This document shows, in pieces, positions 16,564 to 24,191 of a stretch of DNA of 64,000 nt; positions within the stretch are counted from its first letter, which is position 1; every line of letters begins with the position of its first letter. Position numbers and translations under genes: made by a program. Under the pieces are notes generated by a model, which was given only the letters and a program-made list of their open reading frames with translations, searched no databases and had not been told where the DNA came from. This stretch comes from Pseudaestuariivita atlantica (GTDB taxonomy: Bacteria; Pseudomonadota; Alphaproteobacteria; Rhodobacterales; Rhodobacteraceae): the NCBI RefSeq assembly GCF_001205715.1, contig NZ_AQQZ01000005.1, forward strand, positions 62,001 to 126,000, in the 5' to 3' direction.

Positions 16564-17612
16564 CCCGGCAGCTTCTGGCGCTTGACGGGGACGGGATCGG
16601 GCCAGAGATCATGGCCGCGACCCTCGCCGTGCTGGACGCCGCAAGGCTGCGCACCCCGATCCGCGTCACCCGCGCGGATATCGGGTTTGCCGCGCTCGAA
16701 ACCTCGGGCTCGACCATCCCGGATGACGTGATCGCCGCCGCGAAGGCCGCGGACGGCGTGCTCTTGGGCCCGGTCTCCCACAACGCCTATCCCCCGCGCG
16801 AGGACGGCGGGCTCAACCCCTCGGGCGTGCTGCGGCGCGAGCTGGAGCTTTACGCCAACATCCGTCCTGCCCGTCGGATGGACGGTGTGCCAGCCCCCGC
16901 CAATGGCCCCGTCGACCTGATCGTGGTGCGCGAGAACCTCGAAGGGTTCTATGCCGACCGCAACATGCATGCGGGCGTCGGAGAGGTCATGCCCGTGCCG
17001 GGCGTCGCTCTTGCCACCCGCAAGATCACCGCCGACGGCTCCCGCCGTATCGCAGAGGCCGCCTTCCGGCTGGCCGCCGACCGGCCCGACAAGCACGTGA
17101 CAGCGGTGCACAAGGCCAACGTCATGCGGCTGAGCGATGGTCTGTTCCTCGACTGCGTGCGGGACGTCGCGCAAGGCTATCCGGATGTCACCTATGACGA
17201 AGTGCTGGTCGATGCTGCCGCCGCGCACCTCGTGCGTGATGCATCGCGGTTCGACGTGATCGTCACGACCAACATGTTCGGCGACATCCTGTCCGACCTC
17301 GCCTCGGAACTCGCGGGCGGGCTGGGGCTTGCCGCGTCGCTGAATGTCGGCCCGCACCACGCGGCGGCACAGGCGCAGCACGGATCCGCCCCTGACATCG
17401 CCGGTCAGAACCGCGCCAACCCGGTGTCGCTGATCCTGTCCCTCGCCATGCTTCTGCGGCATATGAACGAAGACGGGGCCGCCACGGCCATCGAAGGCAC
17501 GGTCGCCGATCTACTCAAGGACCCGTCCACGCGCACGCCCGACCTGGGCGGCACGATGGGAACCCGCGAATTTGGTGCGGCCGTCGCCGCGCGGATGGAG
17601 ACACCGACATGA
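16560..17612 (+). CDS. Isocitrate/3-isopropylmalate dehydrogenase-family enzyme
   Basis: 350 residues from the ATG at 16560, overlapping the transporter stop (ATGA). The family features are LDGDGIGPEIM at the start, GLNPSGVLRRELELYANIRPAR (substrate arginines), VVRENLEGFYAD, AVHKANVMR (catalytic lysine) and TTNMFGDILSDLASEL (metal aspartates). These beta-decarboxylating dehydrogenases oxidise a (2R,3S)-hydroxyacid to a 2-oxo acid with loss of CO2, using NAD(P) and Mg/Mn. The enzyme is not in a leucine or TCA operon, so it probably acts on the product of the imported tricarboxylate; homoisocitrate-like, tartrate-like or isopropylmalate-like substrates are all possible. Confidence 0.88.
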   Translation: MTRQLLALDGDGIGPEIMAATLAVLDAARLRTPIRVTRADIGFAALETSGSTIPDDVIAAAKAADGVLLGPVSHNAYPPREDGGLNPSGVLRRELELYANIRPARRMDGVPAPANGPVDLIVVRENLEGFYADRNMHAGVGEVMPVPGVALATRKITADGSRRIAEAAFRLAADRPDKHVTAVHKANVMRLSDGLFLDCVRDVAQGYPDVTYDEVLVDAAAAHLVRDASRFDVIVTTNMFGDILSDLASELAGGLGLAASLNVGPHHAAAQAQHGSAPDIAGQNRANPVSLILSLAMLLRHMNEDGAATAIEGTVADLLKDPSTRTPDLGGTMGTREFGAAVAARMETPT

Positions 17613-18694
17613 GCCAGACGGCCATCCCCTTTCACTTCCTGCGCGGCGGCACATCGCGCGGCCCCTACCTCGACCGCGCCGACCTGCCCGAGGACCGCGA
17701 GACGCTGGCCGAGGTGCTGATCGCCATGGTCGGGTCGGGCCACCCTCTCAACATCGACGGGATCGGCGGCGGCGCGGCGGTCACGACCAAGGTCGCTATG
17801 CTGTCGAAATCCGACGACGAATGGGCCGACATCGATTACTTCTTCGCGCAGGTCAGCGTGGAGAGCCGGCTGGTCGATTTCAAACCCACCTGCGGCAACA
17901 TCCTCGTCGGCGTCGGGCCCGCGGCGCTTGAGATGGGCCTGATCGCGCCCACCGGGGACGAGACCGAGGTGCGCATCCGCGCCGTCAACACCGGCGCGCG
18001 GGTGATGGCGCGGGTGCAGACGCCGGGCGGCGCGGTGTCCTATGACGGTGACGCCGCGATCGACGGCGTGCCGGGCACGGCGGCCCCCATCGCGCTCAAC
18101 TTCATGGACGTGACCGGCGGTGCGACGGGCGCTCTGTTTCCGACCGGGGCCAAGGTCGACACGATCGACGGGATCGACGTCACCTGCATGGACGTCGCCA
18201 TGCCCATGGCCATCGCCCGCGCCGACGCGTTCGGCCTGACCGGGTACGAGACCGCCGAGGAACTGGATGCCAACCGCGCGTTTTACGACCGGATGGAGCC
18301 GATCCGGCGCGAGGCAGGCCGGCGCATGGGGATGGGCGATGTCTCGCAATCGGTGACGCCCAAATTCGGCCTTGTCGCGCCCGCGCGCGACGGTGGCGCG
18401 GCGGCGGTGCGGTATTTCATGCCGTGGAACTGCCACCCGAGCCTCGCCGTGACCGGATCGCAATGCATGGCCGCGTGCCTCTTGTGCCCCGGCACGGTCG
18501 CCGAAGGGATCATGGCCGCCCCCAACGAGAACCCGGTGGCGATGGCGCTGGAACACCCGATGGGGCAGCTGCACGTCGTGATGGACGTGAACCGCGACGA
18601 CCCCTTCACCGTCAACTCCGCCGGGCTGGTCAGAACCGCGCGCCTCCTCGCCCGAGGCGAGGTCTTCGTACCCCGGCATGTCTGGAGCGGTTGA
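17609..18694 (+). CDS. PrpF-family isomerase (4-oxalomesaconate tautomerase / aconitate isomerase type)
   Basis: 361 residues of the PrpF family (two-domain, diaminopimelate-epimerase-like fold). FLRGGTSRGPYLDRADLP near the start and PTCGNILVGVGPAALEMG with the first catalytic cysteine (TCGN) are characteristic; the second family cysteine probably lies in SQCMAACLLCPG. PrpF relatives move a double bond in methylaconitate, trans-aconitate or oxalomesaconate. It overlaps the dehydrogenase gene by four bases, so isomerisation of an unsaturated tricarboxylate is likely coupled to the neighbouring oxidation. Which acid is used cannot be read from sequence. Confidence 0.87.
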   Translation: MSQTAIPFHFLRGGTSRGPYLDRADLPEDRETLAEVLIAMVGSGHPLNIDGIGGGAAVTTKVAMLSKSDDEWADIDYFFAQVSVESRLVDFKPTCGNILVGVGPAALEMGLIAPTGDETEVRIRAVNTGARVMARVQTPGGAVSYDGDAAIDGVPGTAAPIALNFMDVTGGATGALFPTGAKVDTIDGIDVTCMDVAMPMAIARADAFGLTGYETAEELDANRAFYDRMEPIRREAGRRMGMGDVSQSVTPKFGLVAPARDGGAAAVRYFMPWNCHPSLAVTGSQCMAACLLCPGTVAEGIMAAPNENPVAMALEHPMGQLHVVMDVNRDDPFTVNSAGLVRTARLLARGEVFVPRHVWSG

Positions 18695-18700
18695 GCGCGA

Positions 18701-18740
18701 CGTGTATTTTTAGTATGCAATAGTATACAGAATTGGAGGG
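18701..18740 (+). promoter_or_regulatory. AT-rich control region with repeated TAGTAT
   Basis: An AT-rich patch, TGTATTTTTAGTATGC followed by AATAGTATACAG, breaks the GC-rich surroundings just after the PrpF-type gene. TAGTAT occurs twice, ten bases apart (18711, 18721), and GTATAC at 18723-18728 is palindromic, as in operators of FCD-type GntR regulators. GGAGGG (18735-18740) is the ribosome site for the 77-residue gene. A promoter with an operator is likely; the regulator is not identified. Confidence 0.5.
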
Positions 18741-18744
18741 ACGC

Positions 18745-18978
18745 ATGAGTTACGAAGATTGCCTCACCGTCGCGCGTGCGGAACTCGCCACGGCCCGCGC
18801 GCTGATCCAGGACGAATTGCGCGCCTATCCCACGCCGGTTTCGGGCTGCGATGCCCAGTATAACCACCTGATCGGCCTGCGCGGGTCGATCACCGATGCC
18901 CTGCGGTCGCTCGACGCGCCGCGCTTCGTCGCGACGCCCCGCACGCCCGAACCCTTTGCCGGGGTGGAAAGCCGGTGA
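18745..18978 (+). CDS. Small hypothetical protein, 77 residues
   Basis: This short frame starts at the ATG at 18745, four bases after GGAGGG, and its stop overlaps the start of the 2-hydroxyacid dehydrogenase (GTGA), which supports real translation. The product is mostly helical in character (SYEDCLTVARAELATARALI) and ends in a proline-rich tail (TPRTPEPFAG). It has no signal peptide or membrane segment and two cysteines. No family was recognised. Being the first gene behind an apparent regulated promoter, it may be a small accessory or regulatory protein of the tricarboxylate module. Confidence 0.65.
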   Translation: MSYEDCLTVARAELATARALIQDELRAYPTPVSGCDAQYNHLIGLRGSITDALRSLDAPRFVATPRTPEPFAGVESR

Positions 18979-19943
18979 AGGTCCATATCCTAGACGACTG
19001 GTTCGACACCCTGCGCTCCCTGCCCTGCTTTGCCCTGCTGGCGGATCACGACGTCACCGTCTGGACCGATCACGAACCCGATCCCGCCCGCCTTGCCGAC
19101 AGGGTGCAGGAGGCCGAGGCGCTGGTGCTGTTCCGCGAGCGGACGGCGATCACCGCCGACCTGCTGCAACGCCTGCCGAACCTGCGCCTGATCTCTCAAC
19201 GCAGCGTCTACCCGCATGTGGACGTGCCCGCCTGTACGCAGAGCGGTGTCATGCTGTGTTCCAACATGCATTCCGGCACGCCCTCCTACGCCGCCGCGGA
19301 ACACACGCTCGCGCTCATCCTCGCCAGCTACCGCCAGATTCCGGAACAGGTCGCCTCGATCCGCGCGGGGCGCTGGCAGGCGGGCGTCGGGCGCACGTTG
19401 CGCGGGAGGACGCTGGGGCTGTACGGCTATGGCCGCATCGCGGGAGCGGTGGCCGAATATGCCCGCGCGCTGGGGTTGAAGGTGCAATGGTGGGCCTCGG
19501 ACGAGGGCCGCGCCCGCGCGGAGGCCACCGGAGAGACGGTCGCCGCCAGCCGGGAAGCGTTCTTCGCCACCTCCGACATCGTGTCGCTGCATGTCCGGCT
19601 GAAACCGGCCACGCGCGGGATCGTCACGGCCGGGGACCTTGCCGCGATGGCGCCGCGCAGCCTGCTGGTGAACACCTCGCGCTCCGGGCTGATCGCCCCC
19701 GGCGCGCTGGAGGCCGAAATCCAGCGCGGGCGCATCCACGCGGCGGTCGACGTGTTCGATACCGAACCACTCACCGACACCTCGCACCCCTTGCTCACCC
19801 ACCCCAACGTCCTGCCGACCCCGCATATCGGATACGTGACCGAGGACGAGTTCGACCTGCAATTCACCGACATCTTCGAACAGGTGAACGCCTTCGCCGC
19901 GGGCCATCCGATCCACGTCATCAACCCCGAAGTGGCGACCTGA
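18975..19943 (+). CDS. D-isomer-specific 2-hydroxyacid dehydrogenase
   Basis: 322 residues from a GTG overlapping the preceding stop. The NAD-binding motif GLYGYGRIAGAVAEYA (about residues 155-170) is preceded by the dimerisation segment. The catalytic residues of the D-2-hydroxyacid dehydrogenase family are all placed: Arg in NTSRSGLIAPGAL, Glu in AVDVFDTEP and His in LPTPHIGYVTEDEF. It would interconvert a 2-oxo acid and a D-2-hydroxy acid with NAD(P)H. SQRSVYPHVD replaces the usual GVGxDN segment, as in 3-phosphoglycerate-dehydrogenase-like proteins of catabolic clusters. Its position between the isomerase and TcuA suggests a step on a carboxylic-acid intermediate. Confidence 0.88.
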   Translation: MKVHILDDWFDTLRSLPCFALLADHDVTVWTDHEPDPARLADRVQEAEALVLFRERTAITADLLQRLPNLRLISQRSVYPHVDVPACTQSGVMLCSNMHSGTPSYAAAEHTLALILASYRQIPEQVASIRAGRWQAGVGRTLRGRTLGLYGYGRIAGAVAEYARALGLKVQWWASDEGRARAEATGETVAASREAFFATSDIVSLHVRLKPATRGIVTAGDLAAMAPRSLLVNTSRSGLIAPGALEAEIQRGRIHAAVDVFDTEPLTDTSHPLLTHPNVLPTPHIGYVTEDEFDLQFTDIFEQVNAFAAGHPIHVINPEVAT

Positions 19944-19962
19944 CGCCGCGGGGCGTTGCAAA

Positions 19963-19982
19963 TTGTATCCAAACGGATACAA
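19963..19982 (+). promoter_or_regulatory. Perfect TTGTATCC-N4-GGATACAA operator candidate
   Basis: Exact 8-base arms separated by four bases lie directly before the GTG start of the TcuA-like gene, in a 46-base gap. The form (TTGTAT...ATACAA) is typical of operators of FCD-type GntR regulators. Bound protein here would block translation-initiation-proximal transcription of tcuAB. No such regulator gene lies next to it, but the GntR/FCD gene at the left end of the window is one candidate. Confidence 0.6.
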
Positions 19983-19989
19983 GAGCGGC

Positions 19990-21375
19990 GTGACCCGACT
20001 CGCACCCGATATCCTCGTCATCGGCGGCGGCAATGCCGCACTGACCGCCGCGCTGACCGCACGCGAAACCGGCGCATCCGTCACCGTGCTCGAAGCCGCG
20101 CCGCGCGACTATCGCGGGGGCAACAGCCGCCACACCCGAAACTTCCGCTGCATGCATGCCGGGCCGCTTGGCGTGCTGACGGGCGATTACGGCGACGAGG
20201 AATATTTCGACGACCTTTTGCGCGTCACCAAGGGCGACACCGACCCCGACCTCGCCCGCCTCGCCATCCGGTCCAGCCCCGATGCCTACCGCTGGATGGA
20301 GGCGCATGGCGTGCGGTTCCAGCCGTCGCTGTCAGGCACCCTGTCCCTGTCGCGCACCAACGCCTTCTTCCTTGGCGGCGGCAAGGCGCTGGTCAACGCG
20401 CTTTACGCCCGCGCCGAGGACCTCGGGATCACCGTGCACTACGACGCGCCCGTGCGCCATGTGGAGGTCGACGGGGACCGCGTCGCACGGGTCATCGCGG
20501 ACATCGACGGGGCCGAGCAGGTGTTCACCCCCCGCGCGGTCGTCGTCGCGTCGGGCGGGTTCCAGGCCGATCTCGACTGGCTGGCGCGCGCATGGGGGCC
20601 GGCCGCGCGCAACTTCCTGATCCGCGGCACGCCCTACAATCGCGGCGTGGTGCTGAAGGACCTGCTGGACCAGGGCCTGTCCTCGGTTGGTGATCCGACG
20701 CAGTGCCACGCGGTCGCCATCGACGGACGCGCGCCGCAATTCGATGGTGGCATCGTCACGCGGCTCGATTGCGTGCCGTTCTCGGTCGTGGTGAACCGCG
20801 ACGGCGCGCGGTTCTATGACGAAGGCGAAGACGTCTGGCCCAAACGCTACGCGATCTGGGGCCGGTTGGTCGCCGCGCAACCCGATCAGGTGGCCTATGC
20901 CCTGATCGACGCCCGCGCGCGTGACCTCTTCATGCCGTCGGTCTTCCCGCCGGTCGTGGCCGACACGATCCCCGAACTTGCCGCCAAGCTGGGCCTGCCA
21001 CCCGACGCCGTTGCCCAGACGGTCGACGCCTTCAACGCCGCCTGCGGCGAAGGTGATTTCACCCCCACCGAACTTGACGGCCTCGCCACCAGAGGCATCG
21101 AACCGCCGAAAACCAACTGGGCGCGCCCGCTGATCGAACCGCCCTTCTACGGCTACCAACTCCGCCCCGGCGTGACCTTCACCTATCTCGGGCTCAAGGT
21201 CGACGACACCGCCCGCGTGTCGGGCGAAGCGGGGCGGATGCAGAACCTCTGGGCCGCCGGGGAGATCATGGCAGGCTCGATCCTCGGACAAGGCTACCTC
21301 GCCGGGTTCGGCATGACGATCGGGTCGGTCTTTGGTCACATCGCGGGACGGGAGGCCGCCGCCCATGTCAACTGA
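19990..21375 (+). CDS. tcuA: FAD-dependent tricarballylate dehydrogenase (TcuA-like)
   Basis: 461 residues from the GTG at 19990; the upstream operator makes earlier starts improbable. ILVIGGGNAALTAALTARE is the FAD Rossmann motif and VLEAAPRDYRGGNSRHTRNFR carries the conserved segment of the fumarate reductase/succinate dehydrogenase flavoprotein superfamily, of which TcuA is a soluble member. The C-terminal YLGLKVDDTARV... GSILGQGYLAGFGMTIG segment completes the FAD domain. TcuA oxidises tricarballylate to cis-aconitate and hands electrons to TcuB. It overlaps tcuB by 11 bases. The identity as TcuA rather than another flavin carboxylate dehydrogenase rests on the adjacent TcuB and transporter. 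Confidence 0.85.
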   Translation: MTRLAPDILVIGGGNAALTAALTARETGASVTVLEAAPRDYRGGNSRHTRNFRCMHAGPLGVLTGDYGDEEYFDDLLRVTKGDTDPDLARLAIRSSPDAYRWMEAHGVRFQPSLSGTLSLSRTNAFFLGGGKALVNALYARAEDLGITVHYDAPVRHVEVDGDRVARVIADIDGAEQVFTPRAVVVASGGFQADLDWLARAWGPAARNFLIRGTPYNRGVVLKDLLDQGLSSVGDPTQCHAVAIDGRAPQFDGGIVTRLDCVPFSVVVNRDGARFYDEGEDVWPKRYAIWGRLVAAQPDQVAYALIDARARDLFMPSVFPPVVADTIPELAAKLGLPPDAVAQTVDAFNAACGEGDFTPTELDGLATRGIEPPKTNWARPLIEPPFYGYQLRPGVTFTYLGLKVDDTARVSGEAGRMQNLWAAGEIMAGSILGQGYLAGFGMTIGSVFGHIAGREAAAHVN

Positions 21376-22435
21376 CGCCGTCACCGAAGCCCGCCGGCAG
21401 CTCGAAATCTGCAATGCCTGCCGGTATTGTGAAGGCTATTGCTCGGCCTTTCCCGCGATCACGCGGCTGCGCGCCTTCGCCGATGCCGACATCACCCAGA
21501 TTGCCAACCTGTGCCACAATTGCCGGGGCTGCTATTACGCCTGCCAGTACACCGCGCCCCACGAATTCGACCTGAACCTGCCCGCCGCGCTTGCCACCGT
21601 GCGCCGCGAAAGCTGGGAAGAGTATGCCGTGCCCGCCGTGCTTGGGCGGGTCTTCCACACCCGCGCATGGGCCGTGACGGCGGTGCTGGTTCTGGGCTTT
21701 GCGCTGATCGTCGCGCTGATGCGCGCGGGCGACGGTGCGGGGTTCTATGCGTGGATGCCGCATTCGGTCATGGTCGCGATCTTCGCACCCGCTTTCCTCT
21801 TACCTTTTGCGGCGCTCGCCCTTGGCGTCCGCCGGTACTGGCGGGACGTAGGTGGCACGCCGGTGCGCTGGCGGCACGTTGCGGCAGCGTCGAAGCGGAC
21901 CGCGCGCATGGCCGACCTGTCGGGCGGGCACGGCGAGGGGTGCAATTTCGAACAGGGCGAGCGGTTCAGCCAATCCCGCCGGTATGCGCATCAGCTCATC
22001 CTCTGGGGTTTCCTTCTGTGCTTTGCCTCGACGACATCTGGCACGATCCTGCACTACCTTGCCGATGCGCCCGCCCCCTACCCGCTCTGGTCGATCCCCA
22101 AGGCGTTCGGCATCCCCGGCGGCATCCTCCTGACCCTCGGCTGCGGATGGATGCTGTGGCTCAAGTCACGGGCCGATGGTCACCTGTCCGACCAGCCCAG
22201 CGCGCGGGCCGACACCGCCTTTGTCGCGCTTCTGGGGTTCGTCGGGTTGAGCGGCCTCGCGCTTTATGCCCTGCGCGACACCGGCGGCATGGGCCCAGCG
22301 CTTGCGCTGCATCTCGGCGCGGTCTTCGCACTGTTCGTGCTGACGCCCTACACCAAGATGGCGCACGGCGCCTACCGCTTTGCCGCGCTGGTGCGGGACG
22401 CACAGGTGAAAGAGGCGCAGGCCCAAGCCGCTTGA
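21365..22435 (+). CDS. tcuB: TcuB-like iron-sulfur membrane electron-transfer protein
   Basis: 356 residues from the ATG at 21365. The N-terminus holds two cysteine clusters, CNACRYCEGYC and CHNCRGCYYAC, for two [4Fe-4S] centres. At least five hydrophobic segments follow, with histidines (HQLILWGF, LHYLADA) that could hold heme or quinone sites. TcuB reoxidises the flavin of TcuA and passes electrons into the membrane quinone pool. The overlap with tcuA implies coupled translation. Together with the transporter at 13-16 kb this gives uptake plus first oxidation of a tricarballylate-like acid. Confidence 0.88.
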   Translation: MSTDAVTEARRQLEICNACRYCEGYCSAFPAITRLRAFADADITQIANLCHNCRGCYYACQYTAPHEFDLNLPAALATVRRESWEEYAVPAVLGRVFHTRAWAVTAVLVLGFALIVALMRAGDGAGFYAWMPHSVMVAIFAPAFLLPFAALALGVRRYWRDVGGTPVRWRHVAAASKRTARMADLSGGHGEGCNFEQGERFSQSRRYAHQLILWGFLLCFASTTSGTILHYLADAPAPYPLWSIPKAFGIPGGILLTLGCGWMLWLKSRADGHLSDQPSARADTAFVALLGFVGLSGLALYALRDTGGMGPALALHLGAVFALFVLTPYTKMAHGAYRFAALVRDAQVKEAQAQAA

Positions 22436-22465
22436 CAGCCGCGCACCGATGCCGAGGCTTGCACC

Positions 22466-23230
22466 ATGTCGCACCTCTTTGATCTGACGGGCCGCCGTGC
22501 CCTTGTGACGGGTTCATCGCAAGGGATCGGGTTCGCGCTTGCCAAGGGATTGGCCGAGGCGGGCGCATCGGTGGTGCTGAACGGTCGGTCGCAGGACAAG
22601 CTCAACGAAGCAGCCGAGAGCCTGCAGGAGGTAGGCGCAGACGTCGCCACACGAGCCTTCGACGTGACCGACCATGACGCCGTGCGCGCCGCCATCGACG
22701 GGATCGAGGGTGACCTCGGCCCGCTCGACATCGTCATCGCCAATGCCGGGATGCAGCATCGCGGTCCACTCGAAGACTTCCCGCCCGACGCGTTCGAGGC
22801 TTTGTTGCAGACCAACATCGCCAGCGTATTCCACACCGCGCAGGCCGCCGCGCGGCACATGATCGCGCGCAAGGCGGGCAAGATCATCGCCATCGCGTCG
22901 GTCCAGTCGGCCCTCGCCCGGCCGGGGATCGCGCCCTACACCGCGACCAAGGGCGCGGTGGCGAACCTCGTGAAGGGCATGGCGACCGACTGGGCGCGGC
23001 ACGGGCTGCAATGCAATGCCATCGCGCCCGGCTATTTCGACACGCCGCTGAACGCGGCTCTGGTGGCCGACTCGGACTTTTCCGACTGGCTCGCCAAGCG
23101 CACGCCCGCCGGGCGCTGGGGAGAGGTGCACGAACTGGCGGGCGCGGCGGTCTTCCTCGCCTCGGACGCGTCCAGTTTCGTCAACGGTCACACGCTTTAT
23201 GTCGATGGCGGGATCACCGCCTCGCTGTAA
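22466..23230 (+). CDS. SDR oxidoreductase (gluconate 5-dehydrogenase-like)
   Basis: 254 residues with TGSSQGIGFALA (nucleotide), NAGMQHRGPLEDF, the catalytic serine in IASVQS and YTATKGAVANL (Tyr/Lys). The segment APGYFDTPLNAAL and the early FDLTGRRALVTG match the gluconate 5-dehydrogenase/2-deoxy-gluconate dehydrogenase cluster of SDRs. GAGG lies eight bases before the start. The gene sits 30 bases after tcuB and just before an SMP-30-type lactonase, and these two may form a sugar-acid oxidation pair: sugar to lactone, lactone to acid, acid to keto acid. Sugar identity unknown. Confidence 0.85.
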   Translation: MSHLFDLTGRRALVTGSSQGIGFALAKGLAEAGASVVLNGRSQDKLNEAAESLQEVGADVATRAFDVTDHDAVRAAIDGIEGDLGPLDIVIANAGMQHRGPLEDFPPDAFEALLQTNIASVFHTAQAAARHMIARKAGKIIAIASVQSALARPGIAPYTATKGAVANLVKGMATDWARHGLQCNAIAPGYFDTPLNAALVADSDFSDWLAKRTPAGRWGEVHELAGAAVFLASDASSFVNGHTLYVDGGITASL

Positions 23231-23258
23231 GCTGGGCGCAAAGGGACAGGAGGCTGCC

Positions 23259-24191
23259 ATGTTCGGAGTGATCGAGGGCACGGGGTTCGAAACGCTGGAC
23301 CCAAGGTTCGCCGCCTGCCTGCTTGGCAACGCGCGGGTCGAACGGCTGTGGACCGGCGCACGCTGGGCCGAGGGGCCGGCATGGTTCGCCGCCGGGCGCT
23401 ACCTCGTCTGGTCAGACATCCCCAACAACCGCATGTTGCGCTGGGACGAGGCGGATGGCTCGGTCTCCACCTTTCGCCAGCCCGCCAACAATTCCAACGG
23501 CAACACCGTTGACCGGCAGGGGAGGCTGGTGACTTGCGAACACCTCGCCCGGCGCGTCACCCGCACCGAACATGACGGGTCGATCACGGTGATCGCCGAT
23601 AACTCGCAAGGCAAGCGCCTCAATTCGCCCAACGACGTGGTCGTGTCCTCGGACGGCGCGGTGTGGTTCACCGATCCGCCCTACGGCATCATGATGGATT
23701 ACGAAGGTGCCCGCGCCGAAAGCGAGATCGGCGCCTGCCACGTCTACCGCGTCGCGCCTGACGGGACGATCGCGATCGCCGCCGATGACTACGTCAAACC
23801 CAACGGGCTGGCCTTTTCGCCCGACGAAAGCGTGCTTTACATCGCCGATACCGGAGGCTCGCACGACCCCGACGGCCCGCGTCACATCCGCCGCCATACG
23901 GTTTCGGCAGATGGCACGCTCGGCGGTGGAGAGGTCTTCGCCACCTGCACCGCGGGTCTGTTCGACGGCTTCCGCGTGGACCGCAGCGGACGCATCTGGA
24001 CGTCGGCCGAGGACGGCGTGCATTGCTATGACCCCGACGGCACGCTGCTCGGCAAGGTGCTGATCCCCGAAGTGGTCGCTAATGTCTGCTTCGGTGGTGC
24101 GCGCCTGAACCGGCTGTTCATCTGCGGCACCAGTTCGCTTTATTCCGTCTACCTCGACACCAACGGCATCTGCCCGATCAACGGGGCCTGA
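23259..24191 (+). CDS. SMP-30/gluconolactonase-family protein
   Basis: 310 residues from the ATG at 23259, five bases after AGGAGG. It is a six-bladed beta-propeller of the SMP-30/LRE family. The metal-binding residues appear in RWAEGPAWF (Glu), RLNSPNDVVVSSDG (Asn) and LYIADTGGSHD (Asp). These enzymes open sugar lactones with a divalent metal. No signal peptide, so cytoplasmic. The preceding gluconate-type SDR makes a lactone-to-sugar-acid pathway likely. Its stop abuts the stop of the convergent paaK. Confidence 0.87.
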   Translation: MFGVIEGTGFETLDPRFAACLLGNARVERLWTGARWAEGPAWFAAGRYLVWSDIPNNRMLRWDEADGSVSTFRQPANNSNGNTVDRQGRLVTCEHLARRVTRTEHDGSITVIADNSQGKRLNSPNDVVVSSDGAVWFTDPPYGIMMDYEGARAESEIGACHVYRVAPDGTIAIAADDYVKPNGLAFSPDESVLYIADTGGSHDPDGPRHIRRHTVSADGTLGGGEVFATCTAGLFDGFRVDRSGRIWTSAEDGVHCYDPDGTLLGKVLIPEVVANVCFGGARLNRLFICGTSSLYSVYLDTNGICPINGA

